55,476 bases of DNA from an uncultured Prevotella sp. (GTDB taxonomy: Bacteria; Bacteroidota; Bacteroidia; Bacteroidales; Bacteroidaceae). Location of the stretch: positions 35,247 through 90,722 of the forward strand of contig CADBVZ010000015.1 of NCBI GenBank assembly GCA_902798285.1, read 5' to 3'. How positions within the stretch are numbered: position 1 is the first letter of the stretch; every line of letters begins with the position of its first letter. Positions 1-7,684 of the stretch are shown in pieces. A model generated the notes under the pieces. It saw nothing but the letters and a program-made list of their open reading frames with translations, ran no database searches and was not told the origin of the DNA. The position numbers and the translations under genes were made by a program.

Positions 1-1
1 C

Positions 2-97
2 TCTCACCCGTTCTACACTGGTAAGAGCAAGCTCGTTGACACCGCAGGTCGTGTTGATAAGTTCATGAGCCGCTACGGTAAGGCTGCGAAGAAGTAA
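2..97 (+). CDS. rpmE2: 50S ribosomal protein L31 type B, C-terminal end (partial)
   Basis: Only the last 31 residues lie in the window, and the start is beyond its left edge. The frame reads [21 protein letters not shown] and then a basic tail ending GKAAKK. The HPFYTGK and D-x-x-GRVDKF elements are typical of type B L31, a large-subunit ribosomal protein. Zinc-ligand status cannot be judged from this fragment. A hairpin terminator follows about 20 nt after the stop, so this gene probably ends its transcript. The family assignment is firm; type B rather than type A rests on this C-terminal signature. Confidence 0.85.
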   Translation, partial: SHPFYTGKSKLVDTAGRVDKFMSRYGKAAKK

Positions 98-116
98 GAT
101 AAAACCGCAAAGATTC

Positions 117-170
117 AAAAGGTGCGTCCACGGTAGTTGCATATGCCTGGGTTGCACCTTTTTATATTTT
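117..170 (+). terminator. Rho-independent terminator after L31
   Basis: An inverted repeat AAAAGGTGC (117-125) / GCACCTTTTT (154-163) is followed by a T-rich run. The loop is long (about 28 nt), so the fold may contain extra pairing. Confidence 0.6.
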
Positions 171-190
171 AAACGCTAAAACAACTATTT

Positions 191-1114
191 ATGAAGCGAC
201 TATTTTTCCTCATCCCCCTATTCGTGCTGGCATCATGCGGAGGCGGCGACAGTAGCGACGATCCGAAGCCCACAGACAAGCCGTCGACACCAACCAATAC
301 CCAGAACACGAACCAGAACGATGCTTCGCAGAATGAGTATCTGGCACGTCTTGAAATGCCTCATACCAAGAGCGGCAGCACCGTTGTAACCCATACCGTA
401 GACGGATTTGGCGTGAACTATTCGTTTGAATGGGACAGCAATCTGAGGGCCCAGCGCTGGACTTGCTATACACTCACGAAGCAAAACATGGCCACCAACG
501 GCAATTCGCGACAGAGTCTCTGGGGTGGCGAAGATCCCTGGGAGTTCGATCCCGACATAGCCAAAGCCCAGCAGCAACAGCTGACCAACGAGCTGAGTAA
601 GAGCTACTACCCGGGTACGAAGGATTATTATGAGAAGGGACACATCTGCCCCTCGGCTGACAGACTATATAGCAAGGACGTAAACCGTCAGACCTTCTAT
701 ATGACGAACATCCTGCCCATGGTGCACAATTTCAATGGTGGCATCTGGAACATGATGGAGGCTCGCACCCGCAACTGGGCCAACAGTGCCGATGAGTTGT
801 ATGTGTGCAAAGGCGGTACCATCGACAAAGCCGACCAGATTCTGGGGAAGACCATCAACAGTCATATCGTGCCTAAGTACTTCTTCACGGCTCTCCTCCA
901 CAAGAAGGGCGACACCTATAAGGCCCTCGCATTCTGGGTGGAGCACCTGAACGAGAACCACGAGAGCGACCCCCTGGGTAATTATGTAGTTAGCATCGAT
1001 GAACTCGAGACAAAGACGGGCATCGACTTCTTCTGCAATCTGCCCGACGATATCGAGACGAAGGTGGAAGGCGCCACAGTGGATGAGATCAAATCAGCTT
1101 GGGGACTTAAATAG
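191..1114 (+). CDS. DNA/RNA non-specific endonuclease lipoprotein
   Basis: A 307-residue lipoprotein: an N-terminal hydrophobic signal ends in the lipobox LASC (Cys16), followed by a Gly/Asp/Pro/Thr/Asn-rich linker to about residue 50. The rest matches the Serratia-type (beta-beta-alpha-Me) nuclease family, which cuts DNA and RNA using Mg2+. The likely catalytic His is His151 in EKGHICPSADR, where the family usually has DRGH. The metal-ligand region is N182-GGIWNMM-E190, with the usual Asn/Glu spacing of eight. The lipobox predicts attachment to the outer membrane, probably outside the cytoplasm, fitting nucleic-acid scavenging or defence. It stands alone, with terminators on both sides. The Arg-to-Lys change beside the catalytic His is unusual but conservative. 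Confidence 0.85.
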   Translation: MKRLFFLIPLFVLASCGGGDSSDDPKPTDKPSTPTNTQNTNQNDASQNEYLARLEMPHTKSGSTVVTHTVDGFGVNYSFEWDSNLRAQRWTCYTLTKQNMATNGNSRQSLWGGEDPWEFDPDIAKAQQQQLTNELSKSYYPGTKDYYEKGHICPSADRLYSKDVNRQTFYMTNILPMVHNFNGGIWNMMEARTRNWANSADELYVCKGGTIDKADQILGKTINSHIVPKYFFTALLHKKGDTYKALAFWVEHLNENHESDPLGNYVVSIDELETKTGIDFFCNLPDDIETKVEGATVDEIKSAWGLK

Positions 1115-1144
1115 AGGTGAGAGAATTATATTCTATATTCTTAA

Positions 1145-1180
1145 AAAGAGTGAAAACATGCGTGTTTTCACTTTTTTCTT
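1145..1180 (+). terminator. Rho-independent terminator after the nuclease gene
   Basis: Perfect 9-bp stem GTGAAAACA (1150-1158) / TGTTTTCAC (1163-1171) with loop TGCG, then TTTTTT. The next promoter begins directly after it. Confidence 0.85.
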
Positions 1181-1181
1181 G

Positions 1182-1190
1182 TACCTTTGC
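1182..1190 (+). promoter_or_regulatory. Bacteroidota -7 element of gpx-trxB
   Basis: TACCTTTGC matches the TAnnTTTG(C) consensus and lies 34 nt before the gpx ATG. No clear TTG -33 element is seen at the usual distance. Confidence 0.65.
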
Positions 1191-1224
1191 CAAGTGAAAC
1201 TTTACTTATCTATAAATATAGGAA

Positions 1225-1776
1225 ATGAAAACAGTTTATGACTTCACTGTCAAGGACAGAAAAGGCAAGGACGTATCCCTGAAGGAGTACGCCAATGAGG
1301 TGTTGCTGATTGTGAACACAGCAACCAAGTGTGGATTCACCCCCCAATACGACGAACTGGAGAAGCTGTACGAGAAGTATCATGCCCAGGGATTCGAGAT
1401 TCTGGATTTCCCCTGTAACCAGTTCGGACAACAGGCTCCTGGCACCGACGAGAGCATTCATGAGTTCTGCAAACTCAACTTCGGCACAGAATTCCCCCGT
1501 TTCAAGAAAGTGAAGGTGAATGGCGATGATGCCGATCCCCTCTATAAGTTCCTGCAGGAGCAGAAGGGTTTCGCAGGATGGGATATGAGCCACAAGATTG
1601 CCCCCATTCTGGACGATATGCTCTCGAAAGAGGATCCTGACTACAAGCAGAAGCCTAGCATTAAGTGGAACTTCACCAAATTCCTGATTAACAAGAAGGG
1701 ACAGGTGGTAGCCCGTTTCGAGCCCACGGAGAATATTGATAACATTGCAGCTCAGATTGAAGAGTTACTGAAATGA
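1225..1776 (+). CDS. Glutathione peroxidase family (probably thioredoxin-dependent peroxidase)
   Basis: 183 residues, the usual length. The peroxidatic site is NTATKCGFTPQY with Cys36 rather than selenocysteine. A second Cys, C64 in FPCNQFGQQ, and the KWNFTKFL Trp/Asn motif complete the catalytic set. Bacterial Cys-type members generally take electrons from thioredoxin, and the gene overlaps the thioredoxin reductase start by four bases (ATGA), which supports that donor here. The protein has no signal peptide, so it is cytoplasmic and should reduce hydrogen peroxide or organic peroxides. The start is the ATG 34 nt after a good -7 element. The reductant choice is inference. Confidence 0.92.
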   Translation: MKTVYDFTVKDRKGKDVSLKEYANEVLLIVNTATKCGFTPQYDELEKLYEKYHAQGFEILDFPCNQFGQQAPGTDESIHEFCKLNFGTEFPRFKKVKVNGDDADPLYKFLQEQKGFAGWDMSHKIAPILDDMLSKEDPDYKQKPSIKWNFTKFLINKKGQVVARFEPTENIDNIAAQIEELLK

Positions 1777-2708
1777 TGGAACATACAAAATGTTTGATTA
1801 TAGGCAGCGGACCCGCAGGGTATACCGCTGCCATTTACGCTTCGAGAGCCAACCTCAGCCCCATTGAGTATAGCGGCATGCAGCCTGGTGGGCAGCTGAC
1901 CCAGACTACCGAAGTGGAGAATTTCCCTGGCTATCCACAGGGTGTGGATGGCAATCAGATGATGATGGACCTTTATGAGCAGGCCCAGCGTTTCGGTACC
2001 GATATCCGCATGGGCACCATCGAGAAGGTGGATTTCTCGAAAGCCCCCTACGTTTGTACCGCTGACGATGGTACAGAGATTGAGGCAGATACCGTCATCA
2101 TTGCCACAGGCGCCTCAGCCAAGTACTTAGGACTCGACGATGAGCGCAAGTATAACGGGCAGGGCGTGAGTGCCTGCGCCACCTGCGACGGCTTCTTCTA
2201 TCGCAAGAAGACTGTTGCCGTAGTAGGTGGTGGCGATACTGCGTGCGAGGATGCGCTGTATCTTTCAGGTTTGGCCAAGAAGGTGTATCTGATTGTGCGT
2301 AAGCCTTTCCTGCGTGCCTCACAGGTGATGCAGCAGCGTGTAAAGGAGCGCGAGAACATTGAGATTCTCTTCGAGCATAACACCATCGGTCTCTTTGGCG
2401 AGAACGGCGTGGAAGGTGCACATCTGGTAAAACGTAAGGGTGAGCCCGACGAGGAACTGGTAGATATTGCCATCGACGGATTCTTCCTGGCGATAGGTCA
2501 CAAGCCTAACACGGATATATTCAAGGAATGGCTGGATATGGACGAGGTGGGTTATCTGAAGAAGATAGACGGCACGCCTAAGACCAAGATTCCGGGTGTG
2601 TTTGTGGCTGGCGACTGCGCCGATCCTGTATATCGTCAGGCTATCTCAGCAGCAGGCTCTGGATGCCAGGCTGCCATAGAGGCAGAGCGTTATTTGCTCA
2701 ACAAATAA
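1773..2708 (+). CDS. trxB: Thioredoxin reductase (NADPH)
   Basis: 311 residues. The FAD-binding GSGPAGYTAA is near the N terminus, the redox-active CATC is at C135/C138 (ACATCDGFF), the NADPH fold shows GGGDTACEDAL, and the C-terminal FAD motif GVFVAGDC is followed by YRQAISAAGSGCQAA. The enzyme moves electrons from NADPH to thioredoxin in the cytoplasm. It overlaps gpx by four bases, so the two are almost certainly translated from one mRNA as a peroxide-detoxifying pair. Two ATG codons stand in tandem (1773 and 1776); the first gives the overlap and either could be used. A hairpin at 2723-2744 and the element at 2757-2790 lie downstream. Confidence 0.97.
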   Translation: MMEHTKCLIIGSGPAGYTAAIYASRANLSPIEYSGMQPGGQLTQTTEVENFPGYPQGVDGNQMMMDLYEQAQRFGTDIRMGTIEKVDFSKAPYVCTADDGTEIEADTVIIATGASAKYLGLDDERKYNGQGVSACATCDGFFYRKKTVAVVGGGDTACEDALYLSGLAKKVYLIVRKPFLRASQVMQQRVKERENIEILFEHNTIGLFGENGVEGAHLVKRKGEPDEELVDIAIDGFFLAIGHKPNTDIFKEWLDMDEVGYLKKIDGTPKTKIPGVFVAGDCADPVYRQAISAAGSGCQAAIEAERYLLNK

Positions 2709-2722
2709 ATAAGGATACTATA

Positions 2723-2744
2723 TATTATCTCTAAAGAGATAATA
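2723..2744. repeat. Perfect AT-rich hairpin after trxB
   Basis: TATTATCTCT (2723-2732) and AGAGATAATA (2735-2744) are perfect inverted repeats with a 2-nt loop. There is no T-run on the plus side. It could stabilise the 3' end of the gpx-trxB mRNA. Confidence 0.55.
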
Positions 2745-2752
2745 GGTAACTG

Positions 2753-2846
2753 CAAAAAGAAAAGGCTCGTTTCACAACGAGCCTTTTCGGTACTTAAAAA
2801 ACTAAATTAATCAACCATAAACCTTAACCATTAAAATCTTTTGATG
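2753..2846 (-). ncRNA. Candidate small RNA of about 90 nt, downstream of trxB
   Basis: The minus strand carries TATCTTTGC at 2857-2849, a full -7 match, and about 60-90 nt further a strong terminator whose T-run (TTTTCTTTTT) is better on the minus than on the plus strand. Between them there is no ORF longer than six codons (ATG GTT AAG GTT TAT GGT TGA). I see no match to a known RNA family that I can name. The end points are estimated from the promoter and terminator. The rest of this 335-bp gene-free stretch (2881-3010) is AT-rich, with two short copies of a TTTAA(A/T)TTGCG motif. Confidence 0.4.
2757..2790. terminator. Bidirectional hairpin terminator
   Basis: AAAGGCTCGT (2761-2770) / ACGAGCCTTT (2777-2786), a 10-bp perfect stem. 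TTTT follows on the plus strand and TTTTCTTTTT on the minus strand, so the minus direction is the stronger one. Confidence 0.75.
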
Positions 2847-2848
2847 GT

Positions 2849-2857
2849 GCAAAGATA
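2849..2857 (-). promoter_or_regulatory. -7 element on the minus strand, driving the candidate small RNA
   Basis: Reads TATCTTTGC on the minus strand. No gene start follows on that strand before the terminator, so it is either the promoter of a small RNA or a chance match. Confidence 0.45.
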
Positions 2858-2992
2858 CAATAGAATATTTAATTATGTGTTTAAATTGCGTTTTTATATG
2901 TTTAATTTGCGTGATTTAACGGATTTTAAACTAAAATTCACGATTTTCAAACATTTTTGGGCCTAAAAATGCAGATTTTAGGTAAAAAAGCT

Positions 2993-3022
2993 TGGAGTTT
3001 CGCAGAAATTATCTATTTTTGC
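2993..3022 (+). promoter_or_regulatory. Promoter of the hybrid kinase-regulator gene
   Basis: TTG near 2993 and TATTTTTGC at 3014-3022, about 19 bp apart, match the Bacteroidota -33/-7 pattern. The ATG follows 21 nt later. Confidence 0.65.
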
Positions 3023-3043
3023 ACATAGAAAATCGAATCAATC

Positions 3044-4726
3044 ATGGACAATCGTCTACTTCTAACCTTTTTGATTGTGGCCATTGTGGTCATTATTCTC
3101 TTCACAGGAAGACGTTTATACCTGCGAAGTATCAGATTAAGACGCCGTTTGCAGATGAGCGCCATCTTTACCAATATCACCCATGAACTGCTGACACCGC
3201 TTACCGTTATTTCTGCCTCAGTAGACAAACTACGCGATGAGGAACCGATATACAATCGCGACTACGACCTGATGCAACTCAACATACAGCGTATGGTGAG
3301 ACTGCTGCAGCAGATTCTGGAAACCAGCAAGTCGGAGGCTGGTAAACTAAAGTTGCTGGTGGCCCAGGGCGATGTGATGTCCTACATCCGACAGACGGCT
3401 ATCTGTATTGAGCCGCTGTTGGCGCGAAGAAATATGAAATTCACCATTTCCTGTCAGCCTGAAAGCATGATGGGATGGATTGACACTGACAAAATAGACA
3501 AGATTATCTATAATCTGCTCTCGAATGCTTCAAAATATGCCAAAGAGAATGGTGAGGTAACGCTGAGAGTGCAGACCAACAATGCCTACGACACCATCCG
3601 TATAGAGGTAACCAACACCGGTGAAGGTATCTCACCCAAGAAAATGGAACAGCTATTCAAGCGATTCCAAGATGGCGACTACCGTCAGCACCATACCATC
3701 GGAACTGGACTAGGACTCTCGCTCACGCGTGATCTTGTATATCTGCATCATGGCGACATACAGTGCAAGAGCGAACTGGGCAAAGGCACCACCTTTACTG
3801 TGACCCTGCCAATCTACAAAGAGGCATTCTCGGCAGACGAGATCTTTGAACGTCCTTCTACCGAGTTCACACTCCCCAAAAACACCATCAAGGATATACA
3901 GGCCATCATTCCCGATGTAAATCCAGAGCCTCAGGAGGACGATGACGACAACTACAAACTGCTCATCGTGGAAGATAATCCCGAACTGCTCATGCTGATG
4001 CAACAGCTATTGAAACAGTATTACCACGTATATATCGCACAAAACGGCGAAGAAGCTCTGAAAATGGTTCACGAAAAACAGCTCGACCTCATCATCTCGG
4101 ATGTGATGATGCCCGAGATGGACGGCTATGAGCTGACCCGTACCTTGAAAAGTGATAAGAACTATGACCACCTGCCCATTATTCTGCTGACAGCTAAGAC
4201 TCAGGAGGAAGACGAGCAGGAAGCCCTGGAGGCTGGAGCTGACGAATTCCTCACCAAGCCTTTCAGACTGAGAGACCTCAAATTACGCATCGACAATATC
4301 ATAGAAAACCGTAAGCGATTGCAGCAGGACACAGTACTGAAACGTGAGGAGGATGTGCGTGAACCCGAGAAAGCCAAGCCCGAGGATATATTCCTTAGCA
4401 AAGTACTGGAGAACGTGCTCGCCCATCTGGAAGATGAGGAATACGATCGCGACAGTCTGGCTGCGGATATGGGAGCCAGCGCCTCTACCTTATATAACAA
4501 GCTGCGCGCCATAACCGGCATGAGTGTATCGGCCTACATCCGCGACGTAAGAATGAAGGAAGCCCAAAAACTGGCGGAGCAGAATCCCACCATGCGTGTG
4601 AGCGATCTGGCTTACAGCGTAGGATTCCACGATCCCCGCTACTTCGCCACCTGTTTCAAGAAGCAGTTTGGCATGCAGCCGAAGGAATACCTCGATAGCT
4701 TACAAGCCAAAGGGCAAGGAAAGTAA
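3044..4726 (+). CDS. Sensor-less hybrid histidine kinase / response regulator / AraC-type protein
   Basis: 560 residues. A single membrane helix (about 4-21) is followed directly by a HisKA domain with His47 in THELLTPLT, an HATPase domain (N161 N-box, NTGEGI, GTGLGLSL), a receiver with Asp353 in ISDVMMPEMDGYE, and an AraC-type helix-turn-helix (about 455-555). This is the cytoplasmic half of a hybrid two-component system (HTCS), which normally has a large periplasmic beta-propeller sensor ahead of the helix. Here no sensor is present, so the input must come from the membrane helix, a partner, or a cytoplasmic signal. The canonical HELRTPL reads HELLTPL. It overlaps the convergent symporter gene by 71 bp. 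The target genes are unknown. Confidence 0.9.
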   Translation: MDNRLLLTFLIVAIVVIILFTGRRLYLRSIRLRRRLQMSAIFTNITHELLTPLTVISASVDKLRDEEPIYNRDYDLMQLNIQRMVRLLQQILETSKSEAGKLKLLVAQGDVMSYIRQTAICIEPLLARRNMKFTISCQPESMMGWIDTDKIDKIIYNLLSNASKYAKENGEVTLRVQTNNAYDTIRIEVTNTGEGISPKKMEQLFKRFQDGDYRQHHTIGTGLGLSLTRDLVYLHHGDIQCKSELGKGTTFTVTLPIYKEAFSADEIFERPSTEFTLPKNTIKDIQAIIPDVNPEPQEDDDDNYKLLIVEDNPELLMLMQQLLKQYYHVYIAQNGEEALKMVHEKQLDLIISDVMMPEMDGYELTRTLKSDKNYDHLPIILLTAKTQEEDEQEALEAGADEFLTKPFRLRDLKLRIDNIIENRKRLQQDTVLKREEDVREPEKAKPEDIFLSKVLENVLAHLEDEEYDRDSLAADMGASASTLYNKLRAITGMSVSAYIRDVRMKEAQKLAEQNPTMRVSDLAYSVGFHDPRYFATCFKKQFGMQPKEYLDSLQAKGQGK

Positions 4727-6140
4727 GCGCTCCATTCATCATCAACAGTTCATAGCCAAAACGATAGCCCGTCCACATCAAGACGAGACTGTCAATGGCA
4801 TAGCATATCAAGGGTGAGGACACGCAGATATAAGGCACATATTTGTCGCGTGGCATTCGCTTGGTGAGCATACCAAAGGCAAAAAGGCCTAACAGCGGCC
4901 CATAGGTATAGCCACACATGACGTAAATGGCATCAATAATACTCGTGGAATTGAGCAGGCGGAACAGCAGGATCAGCACCACAAACAACGCGCTGATCAT
5001 CAGATGTGATCTTTTGCGGAGCCGTTCATCCCCCGCCCTACCACGAATATCCACACAATAACTCGTGGTGAGTGATGTGAGCGCAGAGTCGGCACTCGAG
5101 AATGCCGCTGCCACAATACCCAACACAAAGAGGTGAGTGGTGAGTGGGGAAAGGCTACGGGTAGGCGAGCTTTGCTCGGGAATGAGCTGAGAGATGTGCT
5201 TGACATACGTAGGCAACAACTCATCACTATTGGCTGGGAGGGGCATTCCACTTTGCTGAAAGAATAACATCAACAACACACCCAAAGAAAGGAACAACAG
5301 ATTGGTTGGTACAAAGGCTACGCCATAGGTACACATATCCTTCTGGGCCTCTTTTAGCGAGCTGCACGTGAGGTTTTTCTGCATCATATCCTGATCGAGT
5401 CCCGTCATCACAATCACGATAAACACTCCACTCAGAAACTGTTTCCAGAAATTCTGTTTCGACACCCAGTCATCGAACACAAAAATACGACTATGACTAT
5501 CATTGGCAATGGCGCTTACTGCCTCGGGAATGCTCATATCCAGCATACCCACCACCTTATATATAATAAAAAGGAGAGCAGAGAACAGACAAAGAGTCTG
5601 GAAAGTATCTGTCCACACCAGCGTCTTGATACCTCCGCCACGCGTATAGAGCCATATCAGAACCACCATACCTATCACTGTAACAGGGAAAGGCACACCC
5701 CAGGACTCAAACACAAAGCTGTGGAGAATCATACATACCACATAGAATCTCGCCACAGCCCCCGTCATCTTCGACAGCAGGAAAAACGAAGCTCCCGTTT
5801 TGTAAGCCCTCGGTCCCAGTCGCTGTCCCAGATAGGAATAAATAGTGGTAAGATTCAGTTTATAATATAGTGGCAGCAGGATAAATGCCACAGCGATATA
5901 GCCTAAGATAAAGCCCAGACACGTCTGCATATAGGTCATATCGATGCTTGTCACCATGCCTGGTACACTCACAAACGTGACGCCTGATATAGAGGCACCA
6001 ATCATACCAAAAGCCACCATATACCAAGGTGAACGACGATTGGCACGAAAGAACGTCTCGTTGGTAGCCCGATGTCCTGTCAGTCGGCTAATGCCAAACA
6101 GAACCGCAAAATAACCTAATATTATTGCAATTATCCACAT
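4656..6140 (-). CDS. Sodium:solute symporter family transporter
   Basis: 494 residues from the ATG at 6140. The next upstream start, a TTG at 6152, falls inside the -7 promoter element and is unlikely. The protein is a multi-helix membrane protein of the SSS family: the N terminus WIIAIILGYFAVLF is helix one, and the conserved GxSGVTFVSVPG-like element and AAAFSSADSALTSLTT (the usual sodium-site serine region) are visible. The substrate is unknown; candidates in this family are sugars, vitamins and organic acids. An odd stretch SSPTRSLSPLTTH near residues 322-334 looks like an in-frame inserted repeat. The last 23 codons overlap the 3' end of the convergent kinase gene. The promoter is almost directly on the start codon. 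Confidence 0.88.
   Translation of the reverse strand: MWIIAIILGYFAVLFGISRLTGHRATNETFFRANRRSPWYMVAFGMIGASISGVTFVSVPGMVTSIDMTYMQTCLGFILGYIAVAFILLPLYYKLNLTTIYSYLGQRLGPRAYKTGASFFLLSKMTGAVARFYVVCMILHSFVFESWGVPFPVTVIGMVVLIWLYTRGGGIKTLVWTDTFQTLCLFSALLFIIYKVVGMLDMSIPEAVSAIANDSHSRIFVFDDWVSKQNFWKQFLSGVFIVIVMTGLDQDMMQKNLTCSSLKEAQKDMCTYGVAFVPTNLLFLSLGVLLMLFFQQSGMPLPANSDELLPTYVKHISQLIPEQSSPTRSLSPLTTHLFVLGIVAAAFSSADSALTSLTTSYCVDIRGRAGDERLRKRSHLMISALFVVLILLFRLLNSTSIIDAIYVMCGYTYGPLLGLFAFGMLTKRMPRDKYVPYICVSSPLICYAIDSLVLMWTGYRFGYELLMMNGALTFLALWLVSYRGIPSAACQTAS
5126..5185. repeat. In-frame palindrome plus heptad repeat inside the symporter gene
   Basis: On the minus strand CGAGCaaaGCTCG is followed by a CCACTCACCACTCACCTC run. 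It encodes a peptide of the form SPLTTH that interrupts an otherwise conserved loop. The same word family occurs in the P-type ATPase gene. Confidence 0.5.
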
Positions 6141-6148
6141 AATCGGGT

Positions 6149-6157
6149 GCAAAGTTA
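6149..6157 (-). promoter_or_regulatory. -7 element of the symporter gene, almost leaderless
   Basis: TAACTTTGC on the minus strand ends 8 nt before the ATG at 6140. A start site at the usual distance would leave a leader of only about 4-5 nt. Confidence 0.65.
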
Positions 6158-6173
6158 CAACTTTTTATGAAAA

Positions 6174-6201
6174 TCTTAATTCTTAATTCTTAATTCTTAA
6201 T
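6174..6201. repeat. Tandem heptad (TCTTAAT)x4
   Basis: Four exact 7-bp copies between the divergent promoters of the symporter and trpB2 genes. Confidence 0.85.
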
Positions 6202-6210
6202 TAAAAAGTG

Positions 6211-6219
6211 TACCTTTGC
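6211..6219 (+). promoter_or_regulatory. -7 element of trpB2
   Basis: TACCTTTGC, 33 nt before the ATG, directly after the heptad repeat. There is no obvious TTG upstream because the repeat occupies that position. Confidence 0.6.
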
Positions 6220-6252
6220 AGGCGGAATTCCTAATTCTAAATTTCAATCATT

Positions 6253-7614
6253 ATGGCTAAACAGAAAAAATTCATCCTCCAAGAGAGTGAGATTCCAACA
6301 CAGTGGTACAACATTCAGGCCGACATGCCCAACAAGCCCATGCCGCCCATCCATCCTGCTACCAAGCAGCCTTTAGGCGTAGACGACCTCGCACATATCT
6401 TCCCCCGCGAGTGCTGCGTACAAGAGCTAGACACAGAACATGCATGGATCGACATCCCCGAGGATGTGCTCGAGAAGTATAAATACTATCGTTCTACACC
6501 GCTGGTGCGCGCCTATGCCCTCGAAAAGGAACTCGGCACTCCCGCCCACATCTATTTCAAGAACGAGAGTACCAACCCGCTGGGTTCACATAAAATCAAC
6601 TCTGCCCTGCCCCAGTGCTACTATGCCAAGCAGGAAGGCACTACCAATGTGACTACCGAGACGGGTGCAGGTCAGTGGGGCGCTGCTCTCTCTTACGCCG
6701 CTAAGATTTACGGTCTCGACTGCGCTGTTTATCAGGTGAAGATCACCATGCAGCAGAAGCCTTATCGCAGCAGCATCATGCGTACTTTCGGTGCTGTGGT
6801 TGAGGGTTCTCCCTCGATGTCAACCCGTGCTGGTAAGGATATCTTGACGAAGGATCCTACCCACTCTGGTTCGCTGGGTACAGCTATCTCTGAGGCTGTA
6901 GAGCTGGCCACCACCACACCTAACTGTAAATACACACTGGGCTCTGTGCTCAATCACGTAGGTCTACACCAGACCATCATCGGTCTGGAGGCTGAAAAGC
7001 AGATGGCTATGGCAGGAGAATATCCCGACATCGTGATCGGCTGCTTCGGCGGTGGTTCTAACTTCGGTGGTATCGCCTTCCCCTTCATGCGTCACAACCT
7101 GAAGGATGGCAAGAATACAGAGTTCATCGCAGCTGAGCCTGACAGTTGTCCGAAGCTCACACGCGGACAGTTCCGCTACGACTTTGGTGACGAGGCTGGT
7201 TATACTCCATTGCTGCCCATGTACACACTGGGCCATAATTTCAAGCCAAGCAATATCCACGCTGGTGGTCTGCGCTATCATGGTGCTGGTATGATCATCT
7301 CTCAGCTCATCAAGGACGGTCTGATGCATGGTGTAGACATTCCTCAGCTCGAGACCTTCGAGGCTGGTATGATCTTCGCCCGTACAGAGGGTATCATCCC
7401 CGCTCCTGAGAGCTGTCATGCGATTGCTGCCACCATCCGCGAGGCTAAGAAGTGTAAGGAGACTGGTGAGGAGAAGGTAATCCTCTTCAACCTCTCTGGT
7501 CATGGTCTGATTGATATGCCTTCTTACGAGGCTTATATCAAGGGCGACCTGCAGAACTATACTGTTACCGACGAGATGATTGCCGAGAATCTTGCTGAAC
7601 TCGACAAGCAATAA
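6253..7614 (+). CDS. trpB2: TrpB2-type tryptophan synthase beta chain (PLP-dependent)
   Basis: 453 residues, the length of the long TrpB2 class rather than the roughly 400-residue TrpB1. The PLP lysine is K114 in NPLGSHKINSALPQ, followed by TETGAGQWG and the phosphate-binding GGGSNFGG. The enzyme joins indole and serine to give tryptophan. No trpA or other trp gene lies nearby, so it acts as a stand-alone beta chain, perhaps salvaging free indole. It is a single-gene transcript between a clear promoter and a strong terminator. The family is certain; its in vivo role apart from the main trp operon is inferred. Confidence 0.92.
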   Translation: MAKQKKFILQESEIPTQWYNIQADMPNKPMPPIHPATKQPLGVDDLAHIFPRECCVQELDTEHAWIDIPEDVLEKYKYYRSTPLVRAYALEKELGTPAHIYFKNESTNPLGSHKINSALPQCYYAKQEGTTNVTTETGAGQWGAALSYAAKIYGLDCAVYQVKITMQQKPYRSSIMRTFGAVVEGSPSMSTRAGKDILTKDPTHSGSLGTAISEAVELATTTPNCKYTLGSVLNHVGLHQTIIGLEAEKQMAMAGEYPDIVIGCFGGGSNFGGIAFPFMRHNLKDGKNTEFIAAEPDSCPKLTRGQFRYDFGDEAGYTPLLPMYTLGHNFKPSNIHAGGLRYHGAGMIISQLIKDGLMHGVDIPQLETFEAGMIFARTEGIIPAPESCHAIAATIREAKKCKETGEEKVILFNLSGHGLIDMPSYEAYIKGDLQNYTVTDEMIAENLAELDKQ

Positions 7615-7638
7615 TAGATACTTATTCCTTATATAATA

Positions 7639-7672
7639 GCGATCCCTGCTCGATTGGAGCAGGGATCGTTTG
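7639..7672. terminator. Bidirectional terminator between trpB2 and the outer-membrane gene
   Basis: CGATCCCTGCT (7640-7650) / AGCAGGGATCG (7658-7668), an 11-bp perfect stem with a 7-nt loop, followed by TTTGTTTG on the plus strand. Confidence 0.8.
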
Positions 7673-7684
7673 TTTGTATGTGTA

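Noticed and set aside
6141-6152. TTG start for the symporter gene
   Set aside because: It lies in the TAACTTTGC promoter element; the ATG at 6140 leaves a normal first helix.
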